Source: JBGQDM01 sp041495845 (GTDB taxonomy: Bacteria; Acidobacteriota; Terriglobia; Terriglobales; Acidobacteriaceae). From it: a DNA stretch of 64,000 bases. Of this stretch, positions 16,409 to 24,413 are shown piece after piece. Made by a program: the position numbers and the translations under genes. The stretch's first letter is position 1. Every line of letters starts with the position of its first letter. The DNA lies in NCBI GenBank assembly GCA_041495845.1, contig JBGQDM010000003.1, forward strand, positions 14,702 through 78,701, in the 5' to 3' direction. The notes under the pieces were generated by a model. The model was not told where the DNA came from and did not search any database. It was given only the letters and a program-made list of their open reading frames with translations.

Positions 16409-17374
16409 ATGAGGATTTACGTGCTTGCGCTGGACGGGGTTTTTGACACGGGTTTGGCGACCGTGCTCGATGCCTTTGGCACCGCAAATGAGCTCGCGGA
16501 AATGTCTGGTCTGGCTTCGCCACGCTTCGACGTCTCGATCGTCGGAGTGCGCAGGGCGGTCAAAACATCGCAAGGGCTGATCGTCCCAGTTGCTGCCGCC
16601 CCCATGCGGATCATTCCCGATTGGGTCGTGGTGCCAGCGATCGGATTCAAGATGCCAGGCCCGCTGCAAACAGCTCTCGCCAGATCCGATGTGAGCGACG
16701 CTGGCAAGATACTGCGCTCGTGGGCGGAGCGAGGCGCAGCCACGGCGGCTGCCTGTATCGGGACATTCGTCCTGGCTGAATCAGGACTACTCGATAACCA
16801 AGACTCGACCACAACCTGGTGGCTCGCTCCCTTATTTCGCCAGCGATATCCGAAGGTGCGCCTGGATGAATCGCGGATGATCGTAAAATCCGGGAAGTTC
16901 GTTACGGCTGGAGCGGCCCTAAGCCACATGGACCTGGCCTTATGGCTCATCCGGCAGAAAAGCCCAAGACTTGCTGCCTTGACCGCGAAGTACCTGGTGG
17001 TGGATTCACGGCCGTCACAGTCTGCCTATATCCTTATCGATCATCTTGCCCACTCTGACGCACTCGTAGAGCGGTTCGAGCGCTGGGCGCGAGGCAGGCT
17101 TGCGCATGGGTTTTCGCTCGACGAGGCCGCGGCAGCAGCGAGATCGAGTAAGAGGACCCTGGCTCGCCGCATGCAAGCCGTGCTGGGAAAGTCACCACTA
17201 TCTTATTTCCAGGAACTGCGTGTGGAACGCGCGGTGCATCTGCTGAAGACGACTGCCGAGAGTGTAGAAGAGATCGCGGCGCGAGTCGGATACGCCGATG
17301 GCGTAACTCTCAGGACTCTTCTGCGGCGTCACCTTGGGCATGGGATTAAGGAAATCAGAAGAAGTGCAGCCTGA
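16409..17374 (+). CDS. GlxA-type AraC family transcriptional regulator
   Basis: The 321-residue regulator has an N-terminal DJ-1/PfpI-like domain (residues 1-185, with 'TAAACIGTFVLAESGLLD' carrying the nucleophile-elbow Cys) and a C-terminal AraC HTH pair ('SLDEAAAAARSSKRTLARRM' and 'VEEIAARVGYADGVTLRTLL'). It faces the ABM monooxygenase gene with a short shared intergenic region, so the likely target is that promoter, probably in response to a small reactive or quinone-like compound. That inference rests on arrangement only. Confidence 0.9.
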   Translation: MRIYVLALDGVFDTGLATVLDAFGTANELAEMSGLASPRFDVSIVGVRRAVKTSQGLIVPVAAAPMRIIPDWVVVPAIGFKMPGPLQTALARSDVSDAGKILRSWAERGAATAAACIGTFVLAESGLLDNQDSTTTWWLAPLFRQRYPKVRLDESRMIVKSGKFVTAGAALSHMDLALWLIRQKSPRLAALTAKYLVVDSRPSQSAYILIDHLAHSDALVERFERWARGRLAHGFSLDEAAAAARSSKRTLARRMQAVLGKSPLSYFQELRVERAVHLLKTTAESVEEIAARVGYADGVTLRTLLRRHLGHGIKEIRRSAA

Positions 17375-17472
17375 CTCGCCTTCTATCGGGCGCCTCTCTG
17401 TTAAGACACGCAGCGACGTTCTCTACCTCAGACCGCTGTTCGCCAGGGCGGGTGACCCGGGCTTGACGATGG

Positions 17473-17886
17473 CTAGTGCGACGCGGAGAACGCCAGATTG
17501 TGCGCGTCGTTGCTGGCTTCCACTCCGGCGGAGAGCCAGGTGGCGAAGCGTTCCATCTTGTGATGTCCGGTTTTGTGGAAGGTGTAAGCCATGCCGACCG
17601 CAGCCCCAAAGCCCAACGCCGATGCAGCCATTTCTCCCTGCCAACCTTGCCGTACCAACGGCCGCCAGAGCGGATTGGCTTCGCGCGCCTGCCCCGAGTT
17701 GATCAGGCGCTGCGTGGTCACCGCATCCACCGCGATCAGTCCGCCGAGGGTGGTAAAGGCCGCGGCATTGTGCCGATCGAGAAATTTGTGCGAGGACGGC
17801 GCATCCGGCAGAATCGCCTGCTGCGCCCGCACAGGGTAACCAGCGAGGAGAACAAGGACGAAGAGGCCGTAGCGAATGGAGGTCAT
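17473..17886 (-). CDS. Secreted/membrane protein of unknown function
   Basis: The 137-residue protein starts 'MTSIRYGLFVLVLLAGYPVRA', a signal peptide, followed by 'LPDAPSSHKFLDRHN' and hydrophobic stretches 'AAFTTLGGLIAVDAVTTQ' and 'AASALGFGAAVGMAYTFHK'. The end 'GVEASNDAHNLAFSASH' is polar. The layout resembles small acidobacterial envelope proteins with two re-entrant or membrane helices. I recognise no function. The frame continues upstream to 18102, but that part is not signal-like. Confidence 0.65.
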   Translation of the reverse strand: MTSIRYGLFVLVLLAGYPVRAQQAILPDAPSSHKFLDRHNAAAFTTLGGLIAVDAVTTQRLINSGQAREANPLWRPLVRQGWQGEMAASALGFGAAVGMAYTFHKTGHHKMERFATWLSAGVEASNDAHNLAFSASH

Positions 17887-18119
17887 GATGTACAGAGTGA
17901 AGCGCAAGCGGCGGGCCATTGCGATGCCCCGCGAAACACGGGGCTTTCCGCGTGGTAAATCGGGCAAGGTGCAAACGATTGCACTCGCAAGGCATTTCGT
18001 GTCATTCGCAGAGCTCCCCCGTTCGTAATGCAAAGTAATCACTGCAATTGGGCGCGATTGATGCCCAAAGTTTGACGGGCCGCTCAGGGCAGGCTCTTCC
18101 AATACGCAACCCTCGTACG

Positions 18120-19553
18120 TCAGCGGGGCAGCGGCTCGGCCATGTCGGCCAGCGCCAATGCCAGCACGGTCATCGCGGCGGCATTCTCCTGCAGCTCGCG
18201 TGGGTTCACCTTATCGAGAGTGTCTGCCGGTGTGTGGTGATAATTGAAGTACACGGTGCCGTCCTGCAGCAAGCCAAACGTAGGGACGCCCTGGTGTGCG
18301 ATGGGAGAAATGTCTGCGCCGGGTGAATCGTGGGCCAGTTCGATTAGATTGGCGCCGGTAGTGCTGAGTGTTTCCTGCACTGGTTTCAGCCAGTCCTGGT
18401 CCGCCGACGGCATGTCAGTGTTGAAACCCAGGGGGTGGCCGGCGCCGAGGTCGCTTTCGATTGCCGCGATGTGATTCGTCAACTCGCGGGCATGCTCCAG
18501 GGCGTAAGCATCTCCTCCGCGCAGCCCGCTCTCTTCGTTCATCCACGCCACCACGCGCACCGTGCGCCGCGGCCGCAAATGCAGTTGCTGAAGAATGTGC
18601 GCTGCTTCCATGGCCACGGCCACACCGGCGCCGTCGTCGATGGCGCCCGTACCCAGGTCCCACGAATCCAAATGCCCGCTGACAATCACCACCTGCTCCG
18701 GATGCTCGCTGCCGCGCAGGTCAGCAACCACGTTGTAGCTGGTGACATCCGGCAGCCGTTGCGGTGTCAGGGTCAGGTGCAGACGCACCCGTCCTTGGGA
18801 GGCGAGATGAGCGATAAGGTCGGCATCTTCCGCGGTGACCGCGCCTGAGGGAATGCTCGCCTCCTCGCTCCAGCCCGTGTGCGGCAGCCGGAAGTCAGCC
18901 CCGCCTACGGAACGCACCAGCGAACCCGCGGCACCGAGAGCGGCTGCTTCCTTGCCGCCGCTGCCGCGGTACTTCACCGCTTCGCTGTAGGCGTCGCCCC
19001 AGCGCCCGGCCCGGGTTTTGCGCACATCGAATTTCTCATTGAAAAGGACGATGCGTCCCGCAATTCGATCGCGGCCCAGTTGCTTCAGTTCCTCGAAATT
19101 GTTGACCACCACCACGTCGGCGGTGATGCCCTCAGCCGGAGTGGCGCTGCCGCCGTAGAGCGCCGTCACCACAATCTTCTGTCGCGTGCCGGCGGGTTGC
19201 CCGGGCCACGCCACCAACTCGGCTGTTTCCGCGCCGCGCACCCAGTGTGGAACCTGCACCGGCTCCAGCTTTACGTCCAGTCCGAGACGGCGTAGTTCCT
19301 CGGCCACATGTTGCACTGCGGCTTCCGCCTGCGGCGACGCCGTAAATCGTGGGCCGATGTTCTCCGTCAGATACGCCAACTGTCGCCAGGCGTAGTCGCT
19401 GGCCAGGGCAGCGTCGCGCGCCGCCACTAGGTTGTGCCGCAGCGCCGCCGAATACATCTTGTCGAGATCAACGCTGGGGGTGGCGGCTGGTTTCTGCGCC
19501 AGTGCTGCACTGATGAGTACTAGCAACACTCCGGCCACGGTAGGCTTTCTCAT
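18120..19553 (-). CDS. Secreted M28 family metallopeptidase with PA-type domain
   Basis: The 477-residue protein has a signal peptide ('KPTVAGVLLVLISAALAQ'), a PA-like insertion around residues 120-220 and an M28 zinc aminopeptidase/carboxypeptidase core: 'VSGHLDSWDLGTGAIDDGAG' (His/Asp bridging), 'MNEESGLRGGDAYA' (Glu pair), 'AIESDLGAG' (Asp) and 'YFNYHHTPADTLDKV' (last His). All zinc residues are present. It is the downstream member of a three-gene minus cluster with two TldD/PmbA-like proteins, 19 bases after the second one, so all three probably work on peptides outside the cytoplasm. Confidence 0.9.
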   Translation of the reverse strand: MRKPTVAGVLLVLISAALAQKPAATPSVDLDKMYSAALRHNLVAARDAALASDYAWRQLAYLTENIGPRFTASPQAEAAVQHVAEELRRLGLDVKLEPVQVPHWVRGAETAELVAWPGQPAGTRQKIVVTALYGGSATPAEGITADVVVVNNFEELKQLGRDRIAGRIVLFNEKFDVRKTRAGRWGDAYSEAVKYRGSGGKEAAALGAAGSLVRSVGGADFRLPHTGWSEEASIPSGAVTAEDADLIAHLASQGRVRLHLTLTPQRLPDVTSYNVVADLRGSEHPEQVVIVSGHLDSWDLGTGAIDDGAGVAVAMEAAHILQQLHLRPRRTVRVVAWMNEESGLRGGDAYALEHARELTNHIAAIESDLGAGHPLGFNTDMPSADQDWLKPVQETLSTTGANLIELAHDSPGADISPIAHQGVPTFGLLQDGTVYFNYHHTPADTLDKVNPRELQENAAAMTVLALALADMAEPLPR

Positions 19554-19572
19554 GACGGCAGTTTCCCTTCTA

Positions 19573-21219
19573 TCAATTTGCCGAACTCAACGCTGGCGCC
19601 GGGTACTCCGGCAGTTTGTCTTTGCTATCGTTGGCTCGTTTGACTTGCAGTTCCTCAAACAGCAGCGACGGCACGATTACCGACTGCGGCACGGGATCGG
19701 CGGAATTGTCGGCGGTGGCGTCGTTGCCGGCAGCCAGCAAATCGCTGCGCAACGCGCGGGTGTCGAGCTCGCCGAATACCGCTCCCCGCACCAGCTCTTC
19801 CCGCCCATCTTTCGCCCAGACGCGATAGAGCAAGCGGGGCCGCAGGCGCACGCCCAGAGTTTCGACGATATAGCCATAGGCCAGTTCTTTTTCCCGGCAG
19901 ATCTCGATCAGCTTGTTCTTGAGCTCGGCAGGCGAAAGCGTTTCCGTGGCGCTGACCACCAGAGTGCTATAGGCAGCTTCCGGCCAGCTGAAGGGCAAAG
20001 CTCGCCCGTGGCCATTGGAATCCGGAAAATCGCGAATCGGCTGACGGCTGGTGAGGTAGCTGACCAGCCGGCCTTGGTCCACCAGCGTGATGGGTTGACC
20101 GGCTACACCTTCGTCGTCCACCGCGTAACCGCCGAGGAGTGCGTGTCCGCCAAAGCTGTTCAACGCCGGATCGTCCTTGACGGTGAGAAACGGTGGCAGC
20201 ACCCGGCTCTTGTACTCCGCCGACCATTCGCCGGTCGTACGCGCGGGTTTGCCCAACTCCGGCCGCTGGCCCAGAACATTTCGTCCCACCAGCGTGCTGA
20301 CTACATCCGCAGCGGCGGAGGGGCGGAACAGCACCGGCCCGCGATACTCCTCGTCCGCCAGGGGCGCGATGCGCATCTGCTCCAGCGAATCCAGCATGTC
20401 GGCCATACGCTTGAGCCAGGCTTCCCGTGCGGGCAGCTCCTTGGCGTTGCTGGTGAGCTCCTGGATGCCGCGTTCCAGACGCATTCCGTCTTCTGCCTGG
20501 GTACTCCCCCCGCAATTCAACTGATAGGAGTTGCGCCCGTCGCGCACGATGGCGCCCTCGCTCGTCACCAGGTAGCGCGACACCGCCTGAAACCGCAGGC
20601 GGCCTTCTACCGACTCCAGCTTCGGATGGCGACGGTAGAGTGCGGTTGCTTCGAGTAGCAGATCGCGATAGGGCGCCGTGGGCGCCTCCAGCCTGGCCGT
20701 TGCCGCGAGCCGTTCCACTGCCGGCACACGTGCAAAATCATCCAGCGGATGTTCAATGGTGAGTTGCTTCAACTGCGCCTGCTTCTGGGTAAAGTTCTCT
20801 GTGGCCTGCTTGTAGGCGCGGTCGGTGGCCAGCCAGAGCGCATGGCGCAGCGCCAGGTTGTCGTTGTCGAGCGGGGCCACGTTGGTCAAGCCTTCGCCGC
20901 GGCCGATGGAGCTGTCTTGCTTGTAGTCTCCCACGCGCACCACGACGCGCAAGATGCGGCTCTGGATGCGGTTCTCGCGCCGCAGCGAACCAAACGCCGC
21001 TTCCGCCGAATACTCGTCCAACTCCACGATGCGGTACTCGATGTAGTAGGGCGTAGCCACGTTGTCCAGCTTGAGCCGGGACTGCGAGCGGTGCAGTTCC
21101 TCCAGCATGGCGCGGAGGACGGGGTCTTTTTGCGCCTCCGTATTTTCAGCGGCGACGGCAGGAAGCTGGGTGACGGCAACCAGAAGCAGCAGGAGAGCAC
21201 CGAGCAATCTCGTCTTCAT
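19573..21219 (-). CDS. Secreted TldE/PmbA-like protein, lacks the zinc motif
   Basis: The 548-residue protein begins 'MKTRLLGALLLLLVAVTQLP', a signal peptide. Its body parallels the upstream TldD-like protein: 'GEGLTNVAPLDNDNLALRHA', 'FLTVKDDPALNSFGGHALLG', 'YAVDDEGVAGQPITLVDQGR', 'SRQPIRDFPDSNGHGRA'. At the place of the TldD HExxxH helix it reads 'VLFRPSAAADVVSTLVG', so the zinc ligands are missing, as in TldE (PmbA) of the TldD/E heterodimer. It overlaps the TldD-like gene by four bases. It is likely the non-catalytic partner. Confidence 0.8.
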   Translation of the reverse strand: MKTRLLGALLLLLVAVTQLPAVAAENTEAQKDPVLRAMLEELHRSQSRLKLDNVATPYYIEYRIVELDEYSAEAAFGSLRRENRIQSRILRVVVRVGDYKQDSSIGRGEGLTNVAPLDNDNLALRHALWLATDRAYKQATENFTQKQAQLKQLTIEHPLDDFARVPAVERLAATARLEAPTAPYRDLLLEATALYRRHPKLESVEGRLRFQAVSRYLVTSEGAIVRDGRNSYQLNCGGSTQAEDGMRLERGIQELTSNAKELPAREAWLKRMADMLDSLEQMRIAPLADEEYRGPVLFRPSAAADVVSTLVGRNVLGQRPELGKPARTTGEWSAEYKSRVLPPFLTVKDDPALNSFGGHALLGGYAVDDEGVAGQPITLVDQGRLVSYLTSRQPIRDFPDSNGHGRALPFSWPEAAYSTLVVSATETLSPAELKNKLIEICREKELAYGYIVETLGVRLRPRLLYRVWAKDGREELVRGAVFGELDTRALRSDLLAAGNDATADNSADPVPQSVIVPSLLFEELQVKRANDSKDKLPEYPAPALSSAN

Positions 21220-22937
21220 CGGGAAACTCCGTTGGCCGGCGCTTTGTCCGCGCCCGGAGGTGGAAGAATAGGCGGACGCATGTGTTCGTGCGCGCGCTTC
21301 TGCACCTCGATTTCAGAAAACAGCATGGCCGGCGCCGCCGCCGCGACGGGCACCTGTCCCGACTCGGCGCCGCAAATGCCATTGAAGACGGCCTGCGTGT
21401 CGCCCGTAACTAGAATCCGGTTCAACGCCGCCAGCGGCGTGCCCACAATGTCTACCCCCCGCACCAGTTCATCGGGACGATTGTCGGCGTAGACCTTCCA
21501 CACCATCACGGGCAACACCTGAAACGCTTGCGGAGCGGCGCGCGAGGTCAATGTGAATCCGCCCTGGATGTCCTCAAAGTAGAGTCCATAGGGTTTGCCC
21601 TGCTTGCGGACTTCCGCCTGCAGTTGCTGCCGTATCTGCGCATCCGGCACGCTGTGGGTGGAACTGACGATCAGATTGCCTTGCCGTCCGATGGGCATCA
21701 GTCCGCCCTGGCTGCGGCCGTGGCCGTTGGACTGGCTGAAATTCTTCACCGGGATGCGCGACATCAGAAAATTTTTCAGAATGCCTTTTTGGATGACTTC
21801 CACCCGGCGCGCCGGTATGCCTTCATCATCAAAGCGATACCAGCCAGCCAGTTCCACGCCGTTGAGTTGGCGCAGCGTGGGATCATCGGCAACCGACAGA
21901 AAATCTGGCAACACGGCTTGGTTCACTTTGCGCGTGAAGGTCTGGCCTTCGTCATCGCCACGTTGGCGGTGACCTTCGAGACGGTGTCCGAGCACCTCGT
22001 GGAAAAACACCGCGGCGGCGCGCCCAGAGAGAAGCGCAGGCACAGTAGCGGGTTCAGCCAAAGGCGCGGTCCGCAACGCCTTGAGATCGGCGGCCATCTT
22101 CTCTACCCGCGCCGTGATCTCCGCATCGCTCGGCAGCTTTTCCGGCGTGGCCGCTTGAAACGTTTCCACCCGCAGCAGTTCCATGCCGTCGTCGGCGCGA
22201 ACCGTTGCCATCACTTGCAGGCGGACCACCTGCTCCGGCGTGGCCAGGCGGCTGCCCTCGCTGGAAACGAAGTGCGAGCGCGTGTCTTCCACCAGCAAGG
22301 TGGCGGCTGATTCCTCCACCTCCGGATGCGAGCGAAAGAGTCCGGAATAGCGGCGCAAGCGCGCCTCCCACTCGGTGCGATTCAAGTCCAGGCGGGCGGG
22401 AAAAGGAGTGACGGAATTCTGCGGCGCTTCTTGGGAAAAGTCTGGGGAATCGTCGTCTTCTTTGGCCCGTACCGCGGTCTGGGTCTTGACGTTGGCCAGT
22501 GCGCGTTCGGCCTTGCGGTACTGCTCGTAAGTGAGCCGCCACAAACTGCGCGCGATGGCGTCGCGATCGTCACCCCCGGGTAGAAATCCGGAACTGATAC
22601 CGGAGCTGCGGCTCTCGTCGTGGGTGTTGTCCAGTGCCGTGCTGCCGGTGTGCAACACCACGTCGGCGCGACGCGTGGCCACCTGCGTGGAAGCCAGCAG
22701 TGCTCCCTGGCTGGCCGCGATCACCGTGAAGTCCTGATCGTAGACGGTGTAGCTCAGGTAATAAGGCGGGGGATCGAGTTTGCCCAACTCGGCTTGCGCC
22801 CGATGGAGTTCGCTCTCCATCACACTGAGCAGCGGCGGCGGCGAAGCGGGATCAGCACCGCTGGCTCCGGTGGGGGCGAGGGCAAGAACGGCGAAGGCAA
22901 CAAGAGGCAGGAAGGCGGCGCGCGAGGGAGACGACAT
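21216..22937 (-). CDS. Secreted TldD-like metallopeptidase
   Basis: The 573-residue protein has a signal peptide ('AAFLPLVAFAVLALAPTGAS') and, at about residues 310-323, 'VFFHEVLGHRLEGH', matching the TldD HExxxH zinc motif. C-terminal segments 'YRFDDEGIPARRVEVIQKG' and 'GGFTLTSRAAPQAFQVLPV' match TldD beta structure. Cytoplasmic TldD/E in E. coli processes microcin B17 and degrades unfolded peptides; here both partners carry export signals. It is the first gene of the cluster. Confidence 0.85.
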   Translation of the reverse strand: MSSPSRAAFLPLVAFAVLALAPTGASGADPASPPPLLSVMESELHRAQAELGKLDPPPYYLSYTVYDQDFTVIAASQGALLASTQVATRRADVVLHTGSTALDNTHDESRSSGISSGFLPGGDDRDAIARSLWRLTYEQYRKAERALANVKTQTAVRAKEDDDSPDFSQEAPQNSVTPFPARLDLNRTEWEARLRRYSGLFRSHPEVEESAATLLVEDTRSHFVSSEGSRLATPEQVVRLQVMATVRADDGMELLRVETFQAATPEKLPSDAEITARVEKMAADLKALRTAPLAEPATVPALLSGRAAAVFFHEVLGHRLEGHRQRGDDEGQTFTRKVNQAVLPDFLSVADDPTLRQLNGVELAGWYRFDDEGIPARRVEVIQKGILKNFLMSRIPVKNFSQSNGHGRSQGGLMPIGRQGNLIVSSTHSVPDAQIRQQLQAEVRKQGKPYGLYFEDIQGGFTLTSRAAPQAFQVLPVMVWKVYADNRPDELVRGVDIVGTPLAALNRILVTGDTQAVFNGICGAESGQVPVAAAAPAMLFSEIEVQKRAHEHMRPPILPPPGADKAPANGVSR

Positions 22938-23002
22938 GCGCCCTCAAGTGTAAACGAGAGGAGACGCCTGCGGCATGAAATGGGTTGGAAACACAGCCAC
23001 CA

Positions 23003-23038
23003 CAAAAAACGCGGCCCGGTTGAATTGTCAACCGGGCC
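23003..23038 (-). terminator. Rho-independent terminator, minus strand
   Basis: GGCCCGGTTGA at 23013-23023 pairs perfectly with 23028-23038 around a four-base loop. Read on the minus strand it is followed by GCGTTTTTT (complement of 23004-23012), a classic intrinsic terminator. It would end transcripts coming from the GvpL/F side before the TldD-like promoter. Confidence 0.8.
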
Positions 23039-23373
23039 ACCGTGAAAAAGAGGCAAGAGGATTTTAGGGTGAGCGAAGCGGGGTGCGCTTCCGACGGGCG
23101 GAATACGCCTGCATTGAAGGTCGAGAACGGTGGATTGGCGAGTTCATTTCGAGGGTACAGCCTCTTTTGTTGTACCTTCAGAATGCATTTGCCGAGCCAA
23201 AAGTCTGGCCCGGTGCGCGCTGGTTGAGGTTTGACCTAAGTAGTTGAAAAATATGAGGCGGCGCAACGGCCAACTTCCCCGCCCGCGCCTTGCGCTCGGG
23301 TTCGACATGCAGCCAGATGCACATGTTGGTCTACTTGACTGCTGCTGGCGGGTTCAGCGGCCCCAAAAGCGGC

Positions 23374-23401
23374 GAGGGGCGCGCGTTGCCGCGCACCCCT
23401 C
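23374..23401 (-). terminator. Probable terminator hairpin after the GvpL/F gene
   Basis: GAGGGGCGCGCG pairs with CGCGCACCCCTC at 11 of 12 positions around TTGC. It starts 25 bases beyond the GvpL/F stop codon. The T-run on the minus strand is weak (GCCGCTTTT), so efficient termination may need the next hairpin at 23013. Confidence 0.55.
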
Positions 23402-23425
23402 ATTCGCTCGTGTCTCAGAGATCCC

Positions 23426-24172
23426 CTAGCTGCTTCCGGTTCCCGTCCGTAGCTTGCCGGGCAGGAAGTGGTAGGGCGGCCACGGACCACTCAACACCAG
23501 GTCGCAATTCTTGAACTGGCGGGTGGCCATGTTGTAGCGGTTTTGGTACTTGGCGATGGACTTGGTGTCAATCAGGTGGGCGATGTCGAGCAGCATGCCG
23601 GTGGCGTCAACCTTGCGGCAGCTGACTTCCGCCTCCAGCGGGTTGAATAGCTTATGCACCTGCACCGTAATGGAGCGTGCTTTGCTGTGCCGTTCGCGTT
23701 CCTTGGAGGCTTTGACCCGGAGCTTGCTCAGGTAGTCGCCGCCCACGGTATTGGGCAGCTCCACATCGTCAAGAAAATTCTTGAGCGAGCCGTCGCGGAG
23801 CACTAACTTGATGTGCATCTCGGACTTACCCCGCAGCTTTTCCACGCTCTGACCGAAAGCCCGGCGGTTGGAGCGCACCGATTGACGCAGCGCTTCGTCA
23901 TTCTCGAAGATCGTGCCGAAGCGGAAGGGAAGCACCGTGCCCAGGCGGAAGCAGCTGCTTACCACGCGAGCATGTTCCACCAGGGTTTTTTGGTCCAGCT
24001 TGGTGGCTGCGCGCTCTACTTCGCTGACCGTGACCGCGAATTCCCCGCTGGGATAGCCGAATACAGGAGCGTCGCCGATGCCTTGGACACCTTCGAGCAA
24101 GAACGGTTTACGGGAACGAACACCATTGGAGAGGGTCTGTAATTCAGTGAGACAGTATGCGTACCACGCCAT
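23426..24172 (-). CDS. GvpL/GvpF family gas-vesicle-type protein (orphan)
   Basis: The 248-residue protein fits the GvpL/GvpF family: 'WYAYCLTEL' at the start, 'LPFRFGTIFENDEALRQ' around residues 80-95, a coiled charged middle ('YLSKLRVKASKERERHSKAR') and the C-terminal signature 'LSGPWPPYHFLP'. In gas-vesicle clusters GvpF/L are accessory shell-assembly proteins. No gvpA, gvpN or other gvp gene is present in this window, so gas vesicles cannot be claimed. It stands alone with its own terminator. Confidence 0.82.
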   Translation of the reverse strand: MAWYAYCLTELQTLSNGVRSRKPFLLEGVQGIGDAPVFGYPSGEFAVTVSEVERAATKLDQKTLVEHARVVSSCFRLGTVLPFRFGTIFENDEALRQSVRSNRRAFGQSVEKLRGKSEMHIKLVLRDGSLKNFLDDVELPNTVGGDYLSKLRVKASKERERHSKARSITVQVHKLFNPLEAEVSCRKVDATGMLLDIAHLIDTKSIAKYQNRYNMATRQFKNCDLVLSGPWPPYHFLPGKLRTGTGSS

Positions 24173-24413
24173 GCGCTTCCTCCGAACCTGGGGACGCCCA
24201 GTGCTCAGTTCACAGCGAATTGTTTATCTCAACCTGGAAGAAAGGGCAGTACTACGTGAGGCGGAGCGCCAATTACGCACTCCAGTATGAAGTCTACTGC
24301 TCGCAGTTACTGATTGCAACAGAAATGAAACAATCCGATGCGAAAAAACGTTTTAGCATGCAAGAATCTGCATCCTGATTCAGATTGAGACGGCAAATAT
24401 GGCTGGCGGTCAA

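Larger units (their letters stand above)
22938..23425. other. Intergenic region with two hairpins, no gene seen
   Basis: This 488-base stretch lies between the TldD-like gene start and the GvpL/F gene end, both on the minus strand. It holds two GC-rich hairpins (23013-23038 and 23374-23401) and a small inverted pair GGTACA/TGTACC near 23155-23180. No reading frame looks coding. Confidence 0.6.
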
